DNA from: Ceratodon purpureus
Lineage: Eukaryota; Streptophyta; Bryopsida; Pseudoditrichales; Ditrichaceae
Reading direction: 5' to 3'
Assembly: GCA_014871385.1 (NCBI GenBank)
Contig: CM026423.1
Coordinates: forward strand, 23,754,906-23,818,905
Length of the DNA: 64,000 bases
Shown here: in pieces, positions 22,274-34,778 of the stretch
Numbering within the stretch: position 1 is the stretch's first letter
Layout: each line of letters starts with the position of its first letter
The notes under the pieces: generated by a model
Database searches by the model: none
Seen by the model: the letters and a program-made list of their open reading frames with translations, nothing else
Told to the model about the DNA's origin: nothing
Made by a program: the position numbers and the translations under genes

Positions 22274-25200
22274 ATGCAGACAGAGACCAAGAAGAAGAGA
22301 AGGCGCAGGACTACGCATTATAGCAATCCTAAGGCATTGGCTAGTAGTAGGATGGCAAAGCTTAGAAAACTTAGTGAGAGGTTTGAAAAGAGTGGAATAA
22401 CTAGAGTGCTTGAGTTTCAAGAGACGCCTGTCCTTGTGGGTCGAGAAACAATACAGAACACGAGACAGTACGAGCGTCGTGGAAGGAACGCTAGGACTGT
22501 GCAGTCTGGGAAGAGTGTGACAAACGAGACTGAGGTGAGTTCAGTGAATTGCTTCAGGTTTGTCCACATTGTTTGTGTTTTGTTTTGCCTTAGTGAATGT
22601 TTTAAATTGTTATTGTGACTAATGAAACGATGGATACCTTGATTAATCGTGGAAGCCATTTCAAAGAGATTACTTAGAAGTTAAGGATGCCAAATCACTG
22701 TCGTAGGTAGTAAGGCACCGGCATTTATTAAAGGGGCAAGTCACGTCAAGCCTTACAAAGATAATGTTTTATTGAAAAAATATGATTCTAAACTGCGTGA
22801 ATTAGGGTCCTAGTTACAGATAAGAAAATTCAGGATGAAGTGAAACTAGATCAGCCGTAGATTCCTATGCGGCATAATTATTTTAAAACTACGCGACTTC
22901 TTACCGTGGTAGTTCAGTTTGCCGCTGCTATGAATCGTTTTCAACTGATCGTGGAAATCCATTCTGGATGATAATGGCATTAGTACTAAGTTGTAGAAAC
23001 CAAGTAGCTGTCGATCTTTGGCTGTCACATCCCTGCCGCCGCAAGCCTCCTTCATCACTTAGACTAATTTCAAAATAGAAGTACATCTCTTTTTAGGATT
23101 CGAGGTGTGGAAGCACTTGTTATTTTAGACATCTTTGGTGTTTTCTAGGGGCCGCATTCCAGTCGCAAGAAACCTGCCGATTCAGGGTCAATGGAGGTTG
23201 ATAAGGATCAGCTTGGAGGTAGCGCAATGCAGTTAGGCGATGGAGGGGACGACGGCTTTCATTCTGGCGGGGGGCATAACGAGACAATGCAATCAGGCGG
23301 GGCGAATGACGACACAATGCGATCAGGCGGGGCTGATTACAACGCTACACAATCAGGGGGCCTTGGGGGACACGGGACGCAAGACGGCGACGGTGATGAC
23401 ACTATGCAGACCGACGGGGCTGAGGAATACGAAACCGAAAGGTTGACGCAGCAGGCTACAAGCGGTAAGTCCACTTCTATTGCTCTTAGGTATCTCGGAG
23501 TGCTATTGTCTGCAAGTTTTAGGAGGTTCGAATTGCCGTGTTGTTGCCGGCAGTGACTCTGGTATAGGCACTCAATATCGTAGAAACACCCCCATATGAA
23601 GTTGGGGCGTATTTTAATATTACAAGTTTGGCATTTTGGGTCTGTGCCGGCAGCAGTTCATCTGCCGTGAATTGTCATCGGCGCCGCCGGCACCGGCACC
23701 CCGAAAGGGCTTGAGACCATGCCTGGGCCGATGCCGTTACCGGCATTCAGTTCGTGCTAGATTCATGTGCATTCATATTTTATTTTTAGGTCAAGTGCGG
23801 ATTCATGAGGGTGTGTTAGTTTTGCATAAAGTTAGGATTAAAGGAGAAGTCTTAGCAGAAGTCACGTGTTAGTCAGAGATCTTCGATTACAGAATGTGTA
23901 AAAACATGCTAATTTCTAATATGGCGATTGTGAAACATATCGTCATTAGGTTAAGGAATGAAATTTTTAGTACATAGTTCAGGGCACTGTCAACTTGACC
24001 GCGCTTAGATTGTGGTGCAATCGAGAGAGTATTGGCTTACGGTACGTGGCAGCCGGCAACGGCATCGAAATTTCTGCGTCTAGTCTAACTTACGGAAACG
24101 GACGAGAGCAATGCCGGCACCGGCATTGCTCGATGATTGCTAATGGAATGTGTTCCTGAAAGCATCAGAGCCCCCTGGGGACATCACTACCACCCGGCTT
24201 TGTTGCCGGCAACAGGTCTACGATGTGTAGATAAATGTATGACATCACGTTACTGCCGGCAACGGCAGCCATCCTTTAGTGTCCAGTCTAACTAAACGAA
24301 ACAAAGAAATGAGTTACTAAAACTTTGAACAGCTCCTTGATTCATCTTTTCCACTCGGGTTCGTTACCAGTAATAGGTGTACGAGGTTTTTTTTTCCATG
24401 CGTTCTTACATAGAAATATGCTCTGCCGGCAACGGCAGCGATACTAGTTTGAATAATATGGATTCCTTATACGACTTCAAGCATTTTCCAATGACTATAG
24501 TAGCCATCAAGTAGTTCCAATTTTGATGCTTGATTGATGTTAACAGTACTGCCGTTGACGGCATCGGTTGTTTAATGCTGGTTTATTTATTAAATGTATG
24601 ATCTTGCATCGGTCTTTGATTGCAATGCCGGCAACGGCATCGGCCCATATGACAGCATTTTTTCATGTAATTTATGGTTTTAATGGTCTAATATTGTGTT
24701 AAATTTCTATAATCGCCCTTTTGGATTAGCACAGGTCTGGTAATGAGGTCCTTCTGGGCTCTTCCGGCAACGGCAGGGGTTTTCTGGGGGGTGTGGTCCT
24801 TTTTAGTCCCAATAAAGTCCATGTGCTATCTAAGGCAGCACATACAGAGAGGTCGTCGAATGATATTTATGTCTTTCTTTAGTGCGATGCCGTTACCGGA
24901 GGTGGCCATCCCTGTGATGATGAAGTCTAGAAGGTCCATGCTGAATGCCCTGCCGTTACCGAATGAGGCCCGTCCGGAGTAGTTCGAATTTTGCTCATCC
25001 ACATCAAACAGGGGACGCCGTTGCCGGCATCGCCTTTGGAATTAGTTCATCATTGTTAAGTCAGGATTGCTAACCGCACTGCCGGCAACGGCATCGCTGT
25101 TCCTTTGAACCTATTCACTCTTGTCGAAGAATTCACTGACCATGTTGGGTGTATTATCAGGGTCGCCGCCGTTGCAGGCAGCATCTTTTGTGACATTAAT

Positions 25201-28200
25201 TGTTTTTGTGATGATGTTAATATTTCCCGTAGCCTCTGTTTAATGCACTGCCGGTGCAGGTGTTGGCCATTTTGGGCGCTTGAAATTTGATAGAACCCAC
25301 TGCTAACCGCGACGCCTTTGCCGGCATCTCCTTGTAACTAAGTCCATTTTGTGCGAGTATGCTCTTTGATTGAGCTCGATGACTTTGCTGCCGTTACCGG
25401 CTGTGACTATCTAATCCTAATGTTTTCATTTTATTGCCTTGTACATAATGATGCCGTTGACGGCATCAATTATTCAGCTGTATTTGGCTTAACAGACGCT
25501 TGACCTTTATTACCGATCCTACTAATATGGTTACCCTTTTTTTCTTTATTACTGCAGATCCAGACCCGATTCCACTAACTCGGACTGAGGTTAATTCCAA
25601 GCTTCATGATCTTGTTGGGGCCGCTACGGGCAACACTGCATCTCGATTGGACGCATTGAAGTGGGAACCGAGGTCCAAGTGCCGACTGAAGATCCCTCTA
25701 TGCAGAATGGTATCGCTTCCGGTGGTGCGACCATACCTCAAGAGTGATGTATCGCACTTGGCTTCATACTTTATTGCCAGCGGTTACATGGAAGGTAATG
25801 GCTTCTTTTATGTAGCCGCTGTCGATAACAATGGACATTCCACCGAGGTTACAAGGGAAATTACCGAGAAGTGGAGTCCTGAATGGATGCAGGTGAATGA
25901 CGAGTTTGAGAAGACACTTCAAGCAGACGAGGATTTAATTGTCTTTTCGAATATCATGTTCATGGTCTGGGATGGCAATCACCGATTGCAGGCCTGGATG
26001 CCACTCATCGACGAGTTCCACAAGGGTGACATTTCATGGCATTATTGTGTGGATAGTATCATCCTTGATCCTAAGGGAGATGTACCAGCCGTGATCTCTG
26101 TTCTTCACGATGTGAATTGGTAAGTTTCGCCCAGACATTGTTGATGTATTTAAAGGAAGATCTGAATTCTTCAAGTCTTGTGACTATCTATATTGGCCAC
26201 CTGAATCGACTCGCTTCTAATTACTTGTCTGTGGTCCATGCAGGAGAAATCAGAAGTCTCATGTGAAGGCAAACATAGTTCACAAGCTATACAGGATCCA
26301 AAGCATAGCACCTCAACCACTTTCGTACTTTGAGGGCCTTGTCTCCAGCACTGCTTTGGAAGCCGCGAAATCTAAGCAGGCAGGCCGATCGAGGACTTGG
26401 TACACGTTAACTCTTGAGTCCTTGAACGCGGTACTCCACCAGGTAAGGTTTACACAAACTTTTGAATCAATCATATTTGGTTGAAAATTTCATTAAAATT
26501 TAACAACTTATTACTCATATCGTATGTTGGTTGTCCATCTGCAGCAAGAATTAGCTGAGGCAGCTGCGACGGCGGAACGAAAATTTTACGAGAGGTTCCC
26601 TGACGAGCGAATGTGGACTAACAAGTCTGTGGACGACTGGATAAACATGGCCGTAAAGAAGGTGGAAGACAGTCAACAGTCCGAGCTTAGGAAATTACTG
26701 CCTATTGCAGACCCCGAACTCGGCCCGGAGTTTCTAAAGGAGATCAAAATTCATTACAAAAAGTATGATGATCAAGCCGAAATGCTAAAGGAGAAGCTTT
26801 GGATGTTCGCGACTTCCGCTATGCCAACTAAAATGAAGATTAAATGGCTTCAAAGGTGGAACTCTTCCGCAGCTATTCGAGAGTCGCACAAGTTCCCTAA
26901 AAGGAATTTTTCGGATGTCGTCTTTGGGGTTTGGCTCCAGAAAGCGACATGGTGGGCTCAGGTAAGTATTCGGATCCATTTTAGTTTAAAAATTTCCGGA
27001 TCCAATTTTAGCTAGATACGAATAGGATGAACTAGTAGAACTAGTAGAACTAGGGTTAATGCAAGGTGTTGTGCGGATTGTCAATGGGGCTGTAGGCGGG
27101 TTGGAACACGTGCGTAGGATGTGGGGTAATATGCGGGGTGGAATCAGTGATGGTTTGCAATTTTAATTTACTGGGTACCATATAGTATATGCGGGTGTCA
27201 AGGGAAGTAGCTCCAGGAAGGGCCGGTGAAGAATGCGAAGAACCAGCTCCAGGAAGGGCCGGTGTCCTACGAAGCACTGCCGTTGCCGGCAGTGCTCACG
27301 TAGGCACCGAAGGGTGGATGTTGACTTTCTTACAGTCAACATGGAAGGGTACCCGGGGCGAAAAGTACGCTGCCGGTGCAGGGGAACAAGCTGCCGGTGC
27401 CGGCATTGCATAAGCTGGCAGTGACGGCCCTGAAAGTTTAATGGTTTAGACCTCGTTTGTTTCGTATGATTAAAATGGTTATGGAATGATAGTGGGCGTA
27501 GAATATTGTAGTAACATTAGAAGCCTCTCTAATGTATTCCTTGATTTGATCGCAGTTGGCGGTCGAGGCTGAGGAGCTTTTTAACGGCGTCATTGAGGAT
27601 ATGGGTGTCGACATCCAGTACAACCCGGACGGGCAGGATCCAATGGAGAAAATATTTGACTATGTGGAGGCAATGCGCTGTAAGCTATGGGATACAGCAT
27701 TTTTTAGAGAATTCAAGGGACAAGATCCGGTGCACAAGAACAAGTCTGCGCAGAATCAGCCCAACTTCTATCCTGCTCTTCGAAGGGTCTTATACAGGTA
27801 TTTTAAATATGTCCTTTTCCCGAGGAAGGCCATATCGAAGGTGCCGGCATTCTTCCCAAGTTACTTGGATGTTAATGGGAGTGATTGCATGTATACACAA
27901 GCTATCATGAAGGCTTGGGACCCATGCCATTATGAGCGATGCGGTTGGTATATGGATTGCCCACCCGCTAAAACGCCATCATTCGATATTGCTCTTCGCG
28001 ATTCTTTACAGCCAGCTCTGTCCAAGCTGCCTGCCACTACTCCGACGCGACGGTCATCTGGATCTCCACAAGAATCAACTCCGAAGGGAAAGGGCGTGGC
28101 CAAACCGGGGACCTCACGTGCAGGAAAGCGCAAAGCTTCGGAAGTTGAGGACGAAGAAGATGACGAAGACATTCCAGCGCTGAACGCGGCAAACAGCAAG

Positions 28201-30442
28201 CTAGGTGAAGTGGCCGCGGAGAGAATCGCAACAGTCGCCCAGGTACCTCAAGCTAAGAAACGGGGTGGTCAAGGAACCAAAGCAGCTGAGGGGGCCGCAA
28301 AGCTTCCTGTAGCGGTGGTGCCCGATAATCGCGTGATGGATTTTACCCCACCGTCAGTAAAATCAATGTCACAATCTCACGGTTTGACATCCCCGACTGC
28401 AACGTCCGAAGTTCTAATCCTCAATGACTCTGTCCACGGGATGCTGGACTATAAAGGTAAACACGGAAAGTTTCCGGCAACCTTCGATGAGATGAATACA
28501 TTCCTAACCAAGGTATAAATTCTCACACTTCTCTTTTCCTTTAGTTCCAGTTTTTTTCATGTGACCCTGCAGTCTCTATCATGTGATCCTTATGTCCGTC
28601 CACTAGGAGCTATCCATCTCTACTCCATGCACTTCCAGCATACGGTTTAATTTCCTCTTTGTCAAACGAACTCGTCATTTCTCCATGCACTTCCTGCACT
28701 CGGTTTAATTTCTTCTACCTCAGGAATCTCCCTAGCCTTTCCCTTCACATGCCATAGGTCCCCTCCAATGATCACTGCCGGCACCGGCATTGTGACAACC
28801 AACCATCCTATGTCGGATATCCAGCCTCCCATCTTTCGCCCCCTTGGCTCTACACCCATCCCTAAAAAGCTTTGCCGGCAACGGCAGTGCCTCCTCACTT
28901 TTGAATTCCCTCCCTTCCATCCTAGTTCCCTGTAATATCCCCCTAGCCTTCGGCTATGCCCTGAAAATGGTTCATATCCCCCTCTATATAGCAGTGCCGG
29001 CAGCGGCAGAGCTTGACGCGTGTACCTTACCACTTCGAATCCGGTCTACAACCATTTGTTTGTATGCAACATTTGTAGTCTGATTCACTCTTCTTCAAGT
29101 GTATTCTCTGAGGCTTGTGTGTTTACATTGTCTTAGGTTGGTGGAAGCAAACAGTTTTACTTTCAGGGACTTCTTGTGAAAAAACCTGCCGCGGACTTCA
29201 TAATTGTCGAGTATCCGGATGGCCTTCCAGTACCTGGACTATCTAGTGCTGCCCCAAGTGTACCTGCATGGAACGCCGTGATAAAGGATTTTTTTAAGTT
29301 TATCATTGGCTTTTGTGGAGGGTATTTGCATGACGACGGAGCTCTTCTAATTTTTTATCCCGAGAGCTCGCAGATTAGGAGGGAGATTGTATCCTATCTA
29401 AAGAACAATGATCTAAGGGTCAAGGACGAGTGGACAATTATCAACTCAATGCACCTTACGCACCCCACCAATCCTACCAAATACGTAAGCTGTTGAACAG
29501 CACCACAATATTATCATTCTGTAATTTCCTTTTAGTTTAATTTGCTTAGTACTGACAGTGTTTTCCTACAATCGCAGACCCTCAAGTTCAAAGCTATTCT
29601 AATGGTTCGGTTCCTGCCATTATCTCTGAGGCAACCAAAGGAGTTAGAAATCAAGACGAATCCACGCTTTGGGAAGGTGAAGCTTGAAAAAGACGACTGC
29701 ATCAACAATGTCGTTACAGAAGATTCAGCACTCAAGGTCCAGAAGGAAGCTACACTCTGGAGAGGACCTAAAGAGAAGTCAGTATCTTTTATGGAATTGC
29801 TTATCACCGGCCTTTGCCCAGACGATGGCATAGTGATTGATCTTACCGCTGGTACAGGTAATAATTAAGTTTTATCTGCCGATTTCATTTTCAATTGTTA
29901 TCGTGTTTGTTTTTCTAGATATTTAATCTCGTTGAATGTAATAGGGGCTTCCATTCGAGCCGCTCAAAACACAGGCAGGCATATCCTAGCCCTTGAAGCT
30001 GATTCAGGACTTTTCACGGAGGTTCTTGTACCACTTCGGCCTGCCCCTCCTACCGTTACTTCGGAGGTCCCCATGCTAGATGATGATGATGAAGTGGCTC
30101 TTCCGGACGTGCATCGAATTGATCTGTGTAAGTAAGTCTTTTATGTTCTACGTTTAACATACATCTAAATTATACTTTTATATTGCAACCAGTAATTCTG
30201 AACTGTGCACTGTGTTTAATCACTGCAGTTTGAATTCAAGTAGCTCTATGGTTGGATGGGAGACACCGTCATCATCAGACCTTCAGCTACCATGCTATGC
30301 AGAAAGTGTGGCTATCCAAATGGCCGAACAAATGTCTGAAAGCTCAAGTGCCTCCTCTTCACCATTCGGGAGATTTGATCCTAGGGTCCGCATTTATTTG
30401 GATTTAAGTGCTTCAGAATGTGAAGACGAATACGACCTTTGA
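22274..30442 (+). CDS. ParB-like / N6-N4 methyltransferase-like protein of element A (ten exons, 1246 aa)
   Basis: Exons 22274-22534, 23149-23464, 25558-26119, 26244-26442, 26545-26961, 27556-28512, 29137-29484, 29578-29857, 29945-30131 and 30229-30442 join with matching phases and no stop. The N-terminus is basic (KKKRRRR), followed by Gly/Gln/Asp repeats. The ParB-like domain spans about 195-440, with MFMVWDGNHRLQAW near 331. A helical middle region and a Ser/Lys-rich linker follow. The C-terminal module has VEYPDGLPV (about 928) where motif IV (DPPY) belongs, WRGPKEKS as motif X, and DLTAGTG (about 1107) then GRHILALEAD as the SAM-binding motif I; the order IV-X-I is that of beta-class enzymes. 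SAM binding seems possible, but the lost DPPY makes catalysis doubtful. Introns hold palindrome family 2. Confidence 0.82.
23645..29010. repeat. Dispersed palindrome family 2 (TGCCG-N4-CGGCA), about 25 copies
   Basis: The core has 5-bp arms around GCAA, TTAC, TTGA, GCAC or TTGC. Clear copies start near 23732, 24052, 24112, 24254, 24424, 24550, 24626, 24761, 24888, 25017, 25080, 25389, 25452, 27279, 27392, 28776, 28873 and 28995; half or worn copies lie near 23645, 23684, 24203, 24951, 25165, 25248, 25310 and 27371. Arms often extend further, as at 24109-24130 and 27275-27296. All lie in introns 2, 5 and 6 of the ParB/methyltransferase gene, with a worn one near 30598. None is seen in elements B or C. 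Confidence 0.9.
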
Positions 30443-31886
30443 GCAATTAGGAACACAAGACGCTTCATTTTAGGATTCTTAGAATATCAGGATTATTGTA
30501 TTGGATTCTGATTAAATACTTTAGTTAGTGAGGATTCTATTTTCTAGACTTTCATTTTGGTTAAATGGAAAGTTTATTCGTTCAATTATTTTTTAAATGT
30601 CGGCAATGGCGCTGTTAAATGTTTGGAGACATTCATTGTTCTAAATCCTACCCCTATCTTAGGCTGTTACTCCTTCAACACCGCTTTCATCACCCTTACC
30701 CCTCTCTCATATATTCCATGTCCTCCCCCTTACCCCTCCCATGCGGGTACTCCCTCTCCTCAAGCTCACCACTCTCTCGCTGTCACACATTATCACTCCT
30801 ACTTCCCCTCTCCCTCCCGATTACACCCTATCTTTCCCCCTTTACTGCCCGCTCGCGTTCACTCCCCCTTCCCTCCACTCCCCCTCGCGGTTACTCCCTA
30901 TCTTTCCCCCCCTCCCCTCCCCCTCGCGGTTACTCACTCACTATTCCCCCTTACCCCTCCCCCTCGCGGTTACTCCATATCCCTTCCCCCCTCCCCTCCC
31001 CCTCGCGGTTACGCCCTCTCTTTCCCCCCCCTCCCCCTACCGTCGCGGTCACTCCCTATCCCTTCCCCCCTCCCTTTCACCTCGCGGTCTCTCCCTATCC
31101 CTCCCCCCTCCCCTCCCCCTCGCGGTCACTCCCTATCCCTCCCTACTCCCCTCTACCTCGCGGTCACTCCCTATCCTTCTACCCTCCCTTTCACCTCGAG
31201 GTCACTTCCTATCCCTCCCCCCCTCCCCTCCCCCTCGCGGTTACCCACTCACTATTCCCCCTTACCCCTCCCCCTCGCGGTTACTCCCTCTCTTTCCCCC
31301 CCCTCCCCCTACCGTCGCGGTCTCTCCCTATCCCTCCCCCCTCCCCCCCACCTCGCGGTCACTCCCTATCCCTCTACCCTCCCTTTCACCTCGCGGTCAC
31401 TCCCTATCCCTCCTCCTCCCTTCTCCCCCTCGCGGTCACTCCCTATCCCCCCCCCTTCCCATCCCCTCCCCCTCCTTATCACTTCCTATCTCTATCCCTC
31501 CTCCCCTCCCCCTTGCGGTCACTCTCTATCCCTCCCCTCTTCTCCTCCTCGCGGTCACTCCCAACCCCTCCATTACTCACTCCCTTGACGGTTATTAATT
31601 TTTATTTTCACCTTAAGATGGAATGTGAATCAGTTTTTTACTGTTTTGCTGCAATATGTAATTGTCAATAAACAGGGCAATGAAGTTCCAAAAAATATTG
31701 TAATACATTTCTACGTTCTATTAAAGCAGTAGTCACTGAATAAAAATAAATGTCTGACTATCGCTCATTACGGTTGTCCAATGTCTTCTATAAAGATTTA
31801 AAAGAAAACTAAAACACTATCCTTGTTATAGTAGCTGATAATGCTGCGGCTCCTTAGAAAATCTATGATAATATGTCGATGTCTTC
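30443..31886. repeat. C-rich minisatellite downstream of the ParB-like gene
   Basis: Between about 30700 and 31595 a 35-45 bp unit repeats, built on CTCGCGGTYACTCCCTATC followed by C-rich spacers. The repeats are open in three frames and give Pro/Ser/Leu-rich translations, which I take as artefacts. The rest of the interval is AT-rich and carries no gene. Confidence 0.8.
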
Positions 31887-33362
31887 TCAACTCTTGTTTC
31901 CTTCAACTGTTGATCGCCTGATACTATCACTAGCTGCCTTTAAGACTGCTGTGAAGCTTCTACATTCATCTTGTTGTTGACTGTTGAGCTCACCACCAAA
32001 TTGGGCAACCCAAGGCTCGGACAGATGGAGTGGGGACGATGCGAGCAGAATATCTTTGCAAATTAAGCATCGATAACTCTGCAAAAGAATCATCTCTGCT
32101 GCACATGGAGGATGCAAGAAACATCCGCAAGAAGATAATATTGCTGCTTTCCAAATAAATCCAAGCCCACAATATGCACAAGCATCTTTACCTGGATAAC
32201 CGATGGGCGGGATGGATTGAATCACTGGATATTCAAACACTCTTGGTGTTTTTAGAATCAGCATCTGCTCCCTTGCTGCCGTTACTTCCTTCTTACAGAG
32301 TTCTAACTCTTCCTTGATATCCGCCAAGACTTTAGCCTCAGTTCCCATTTGATATTCCAACTCAACAACATTCTTTCGATTTTGAGCATCTATATCCCTC
32401 ATGTATGCGAGGTCTTTGTACAACTCCTCAGACTCTGCTATGGTTTTCTTGTAAAGGTCAGTAGCACCCTCTCTACGTAGAATCTGCCTCGCCTCCTTCA
32501 GTTTAAAAGAATACTTCTCATTCAGTTCCTCTTCAACAGTCTCAAGTGATTCACCTCTCATCCTATCGAGACTAGAATTATACCTCTGTCGTATATCGTG
32601 AAGGCGATCTTCTACTGACTGAAGTGCAATCATCTTGTGCTTCTCCATTTCTAGAACTGTCTTCAGGTCACGTCCTTGTTGATCAGGCAGAGCCACAGCA
32701 GCACCTGACTGAGAGAGCTCTTTGATAATACGGCACAATCCCTCCACCTGACATCTGGTAGCGACTGGCCCGAGTTTTGATGGATTTCGAAATGCGGACT
32801 TTTGTCGCATTTGGTGTCGATCCAATGCCTCAGCGCACCAATTCACTTGCTTCCCATACACAAAAGAAGCAAAACAGGCTCTTAGAAATCCAAGGCAAAA
32901 GTAGTTGTTATGTGGGCGATTACCATACACCTTAAAGTATTGTTGTCCGAACGCCTTCAGCTGACCATCATCTTCACACCTTGAGAACTCGTACCGCCCC
33001 TTCTGCACTCCTGTCTTCCACACCGCACCTATTTCTTCATCAGATATGAAACTGTAGCACTTCGCCACATCCTTCAGATGCGGACCCTTATCACAGAGTC
33101 CTACAACACTAGTAAAAAAATCACTCCCGTATACAGCATCACGCCCCATGAGCATCGGAGCCGCAACGACCATCCGTTCACGTAGGCCCTCCTCAAAGTC
33201 CGCAAGATCGAACGGGTCACTGAACTCCTCGGTACTGAACACTTTATCACTGCTAGCTACAGTATTATCGTCACTAACATATTGGGTCTCTAATACTTGT
33301 TGCACAGAAGTGCAAGGTCTAGGTCTATGCTGCTTGGTGGACTTCTTCCTCTTTGACGTCAT
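31887..33362 (-). CDS. Coiled-coil protein with C-terminal RING-like finger (491 aa)
   Basis: The frame starts at ATG 33362 (MTSKRKKSTKQ) and ends near the element's right side. After a basic N-terminus comes an unknown globular region (about 40-220). A long predicted coiled coil follows (about 230-375), rich in Glu, Lys and Leu. At about 394-437 the pattern CAYC...CGCFLHPPC...CLIC fits a RING-type zinc finger, so an E3 ubiquitin ligase or SUMO-related role is possible. It is a single open exon with no breaks. Element B has a different gene in the same place, so this is variable cargo. A structural zinc finger without ligase activity is the main alternative. Confidence 0.7.
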   Translation of the reverse strand: MTSKRKKSTKQHRPRPCTSVQQVLETQYVSDDNTVASSDKVFSTEEFSDPFDLADFEEGLRERMVVAAPMLMGRDAVYGSDFFTSVVGLCDKGPHLKDVAKCYSFISDEEIGAVWKTGVQKGRYEFSRCEDDGQLKAFGQQYFKVYGNRPHNNYFCLGFLRACFASFVYGKQVNWCAEALDRHQMRQKSAFRNPSKLGPVATRCQVEGLCRIIKELSQSGAAVALPDQQGRDLKTVLEMEKHKMIALQSVEDRLHDIRQRYNSSLDRMRGESLETVEEELNEKYSFKLKEARQILRREGATDLYKKTIAESEELYKDLAYMRDIDAQNRKNVVELEYQMGTEAKVLADIKEELELCKKEVTAAREQMLILKTPRVFEYPVIQSIPPIGYPGKDACAYCGLGFIWKAAILSSCGCFLHPPCAAEMILLQSYRCLICKDILLASSPLHLSEPWVAQFGGELNSQQQDECRSFTAVLKAASDSIRRSTVEGNKS

Positions 33363-34280
33363 CTGTTCTCCAACTCTCCCCTCAAAGTGTATCAACTGTT
33401 GCCTTCAGCTTTTCTGAACAAGCAAAACTAACATACTCACATTTCACTGCTACTCAAAGTAGATGGACTGTTCAAAGAAAAACCGAGAAAACACAAGAAG
33501 TATAACAAGGAGACAAGTAGGTGTGAGTAAACAAGGAGTATAACCCAAGTTGGAATGGATGAACTGAGCTTAGAGAACATGCGCCCAAGAAGTAATGATA
33601 GCCGATGATGTTCAAATCCGCAATTCACATGCCCATATTAAATTTTCACATTATGAATGTGTGAAAACATTGATTTATAGAAGGTACCTTAATTAGAACT
33701 AGAAATCAAAGTCATTAGGATTTGGACCGACCGGACCTGAACAGTCATGAGCTAAGTACATATTAGCTTGGAGTACAATGAAACGCGCTAAGACGTTGGA
33801 ACCCATGCTATACATGTATTGGTCTACTCCACTAATTTCTGATTCAATGAACCTCTACTTAGACTTGTGCCTTACATTTAATTTTTCTTAATGTTATTCA
33901 CTGTTCTCGCCGTATCAGATAACAGTGAAAAAACATGAATTCCTGTTGTCAATCGGGATGGTTTACGAAGCACAAAAAGAAAAAGGATTAAAAAAAGCGC
34001 AGGAGGTCTATAAACAAACATGACGTCATCATGACATCAGCCCTAATTTTACAAAAAGAATCTAAATTTTCATAAATAAACTAGTTATATATAATTATTC
34101 CCACGGAATTACATACACTTAGTTCATAAAATCTAAAAATAGAACTATAAATTTAGTATATATCCACGGTAATAGGGTACATACTTTTTCAAAATACTAG
34201 ATGACATGTCAAATCTCTGCTCTCTAATTGCCGCTATCTGCTCTCCGCTCTCCGCTCACCGCTCGCATGCTAACTTTCCC
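33363..34280. promoter_or_regulatory. Right subterminal region and TIR of element A
   Basis: CCACGGTAATAGGGTA at 34164-34179 is the reverse complement of the shared subterminal motif. TGACGTCATCATGACATCA at 34021 contains a perfect TGACGTCA (bZIP-type site) and recurs in element B near 35070. Repeats of GCTCTCCGCTC end the element at 34280. No further gene is seen. Confidence 0.65.
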
Positions 34281-34291
34281 CTTTCCAATCC
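34281..34291. repeat. Right target-site duplication of element A
   Basis: CTTTCCAATCC is identical to 16379-16389. Confidence 0.88.
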
Positions 34292-34310
34292 ATTTGAATC
34301 AGTGGCATAC

Positions 34311-34559
34311 CTGTTTGATCTTAGCAAATTCATCAAGATCGTCTTCAGAGATTTCGAGGTCAAAAAGCTCAATGTTGGATGCAAGCCTGTCTGCGTGAGT
34401 ACTCTTTGGCAGCAACCTGTGACCTTGTTGGATATTCCAGCGAAGAGCAATCTGTGCTGGTGACCTTTTGTACTTCTCAGCCATCTTTGTAAACGTTAAC
34501 AGTTCCAGAACATTGATGTCTGCAGACAGACTGTTCGACGAACCAATTGGAGAATACGC
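34311..34559 (-). pseudogene. Aldo-keto reductase exon between elements A and B
   Basis: On the minus strand, acceptor AATGCAG and donor CAG|GTATGC bound 83 codons starting AYSPIGSS. They include SPAQIALRW and LPKSTHADR, the latter being the NADPH-binding region of aldo-keto reductases. It continues in frame from the exon at 34779-34841 and into the exon at 16085-16174. The fit to plant AKR4C proteins is good along its whole length. The exon is intact, but the gene is interrupted on both sides. Confidence 0.88.
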
Positions 34560-34778
34560 CTGCATTGACATGGGATCATTATGGTGAAGATTAGAAAGAT
34601 ACCAACAAGATATGTGAATGAGATTGTTGCAGAGGCTTTCTTGAACATATTGTCATTTCAAACTTCAGAAACATATCACATGATGACATTTAGAAACAAA
34701 AATCGGAAGCTAGGTAAGGATATTGATCGGACAAGATGTAGAAATAAAATCGATTGTGGTGAATGTGTGTGAACTTAC

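Larger units (their letters stand above)
16390..34280. mobile_element. Element A: 17.9-kb Mutator-like transposon with ParB/methyltransferase cargo
   Basis: The element starts GGGCGAGACTTGTATGCGAGCGG-like on the left and its right end reads, in reverse complement, GGGAAAGTTAGCATGCGAG and onward. Both ends continue into repeats of GAGCGGAGAGC. The exact 11-bp direct repeat CTTTCCAATCC flanks it. It encodes a 150-aa acidic protein, an apparently intact Mutator-like transposase, a 1246-aa ParB/methyltransferase-like protein and a RING/coiled-coil protein. All have open frames, so the element could be autonomous. It lies in the last intron of the aldo-keto reductase gene. Confidence 0.87.

Noticed and set aside
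30557..31671. Three overlapping Pro/Ser/Leu-rich open frames of 285-350 codons
   Set aside because: They are one C-rich minisatellite read in three frames; the repeats simply lack stop codons.
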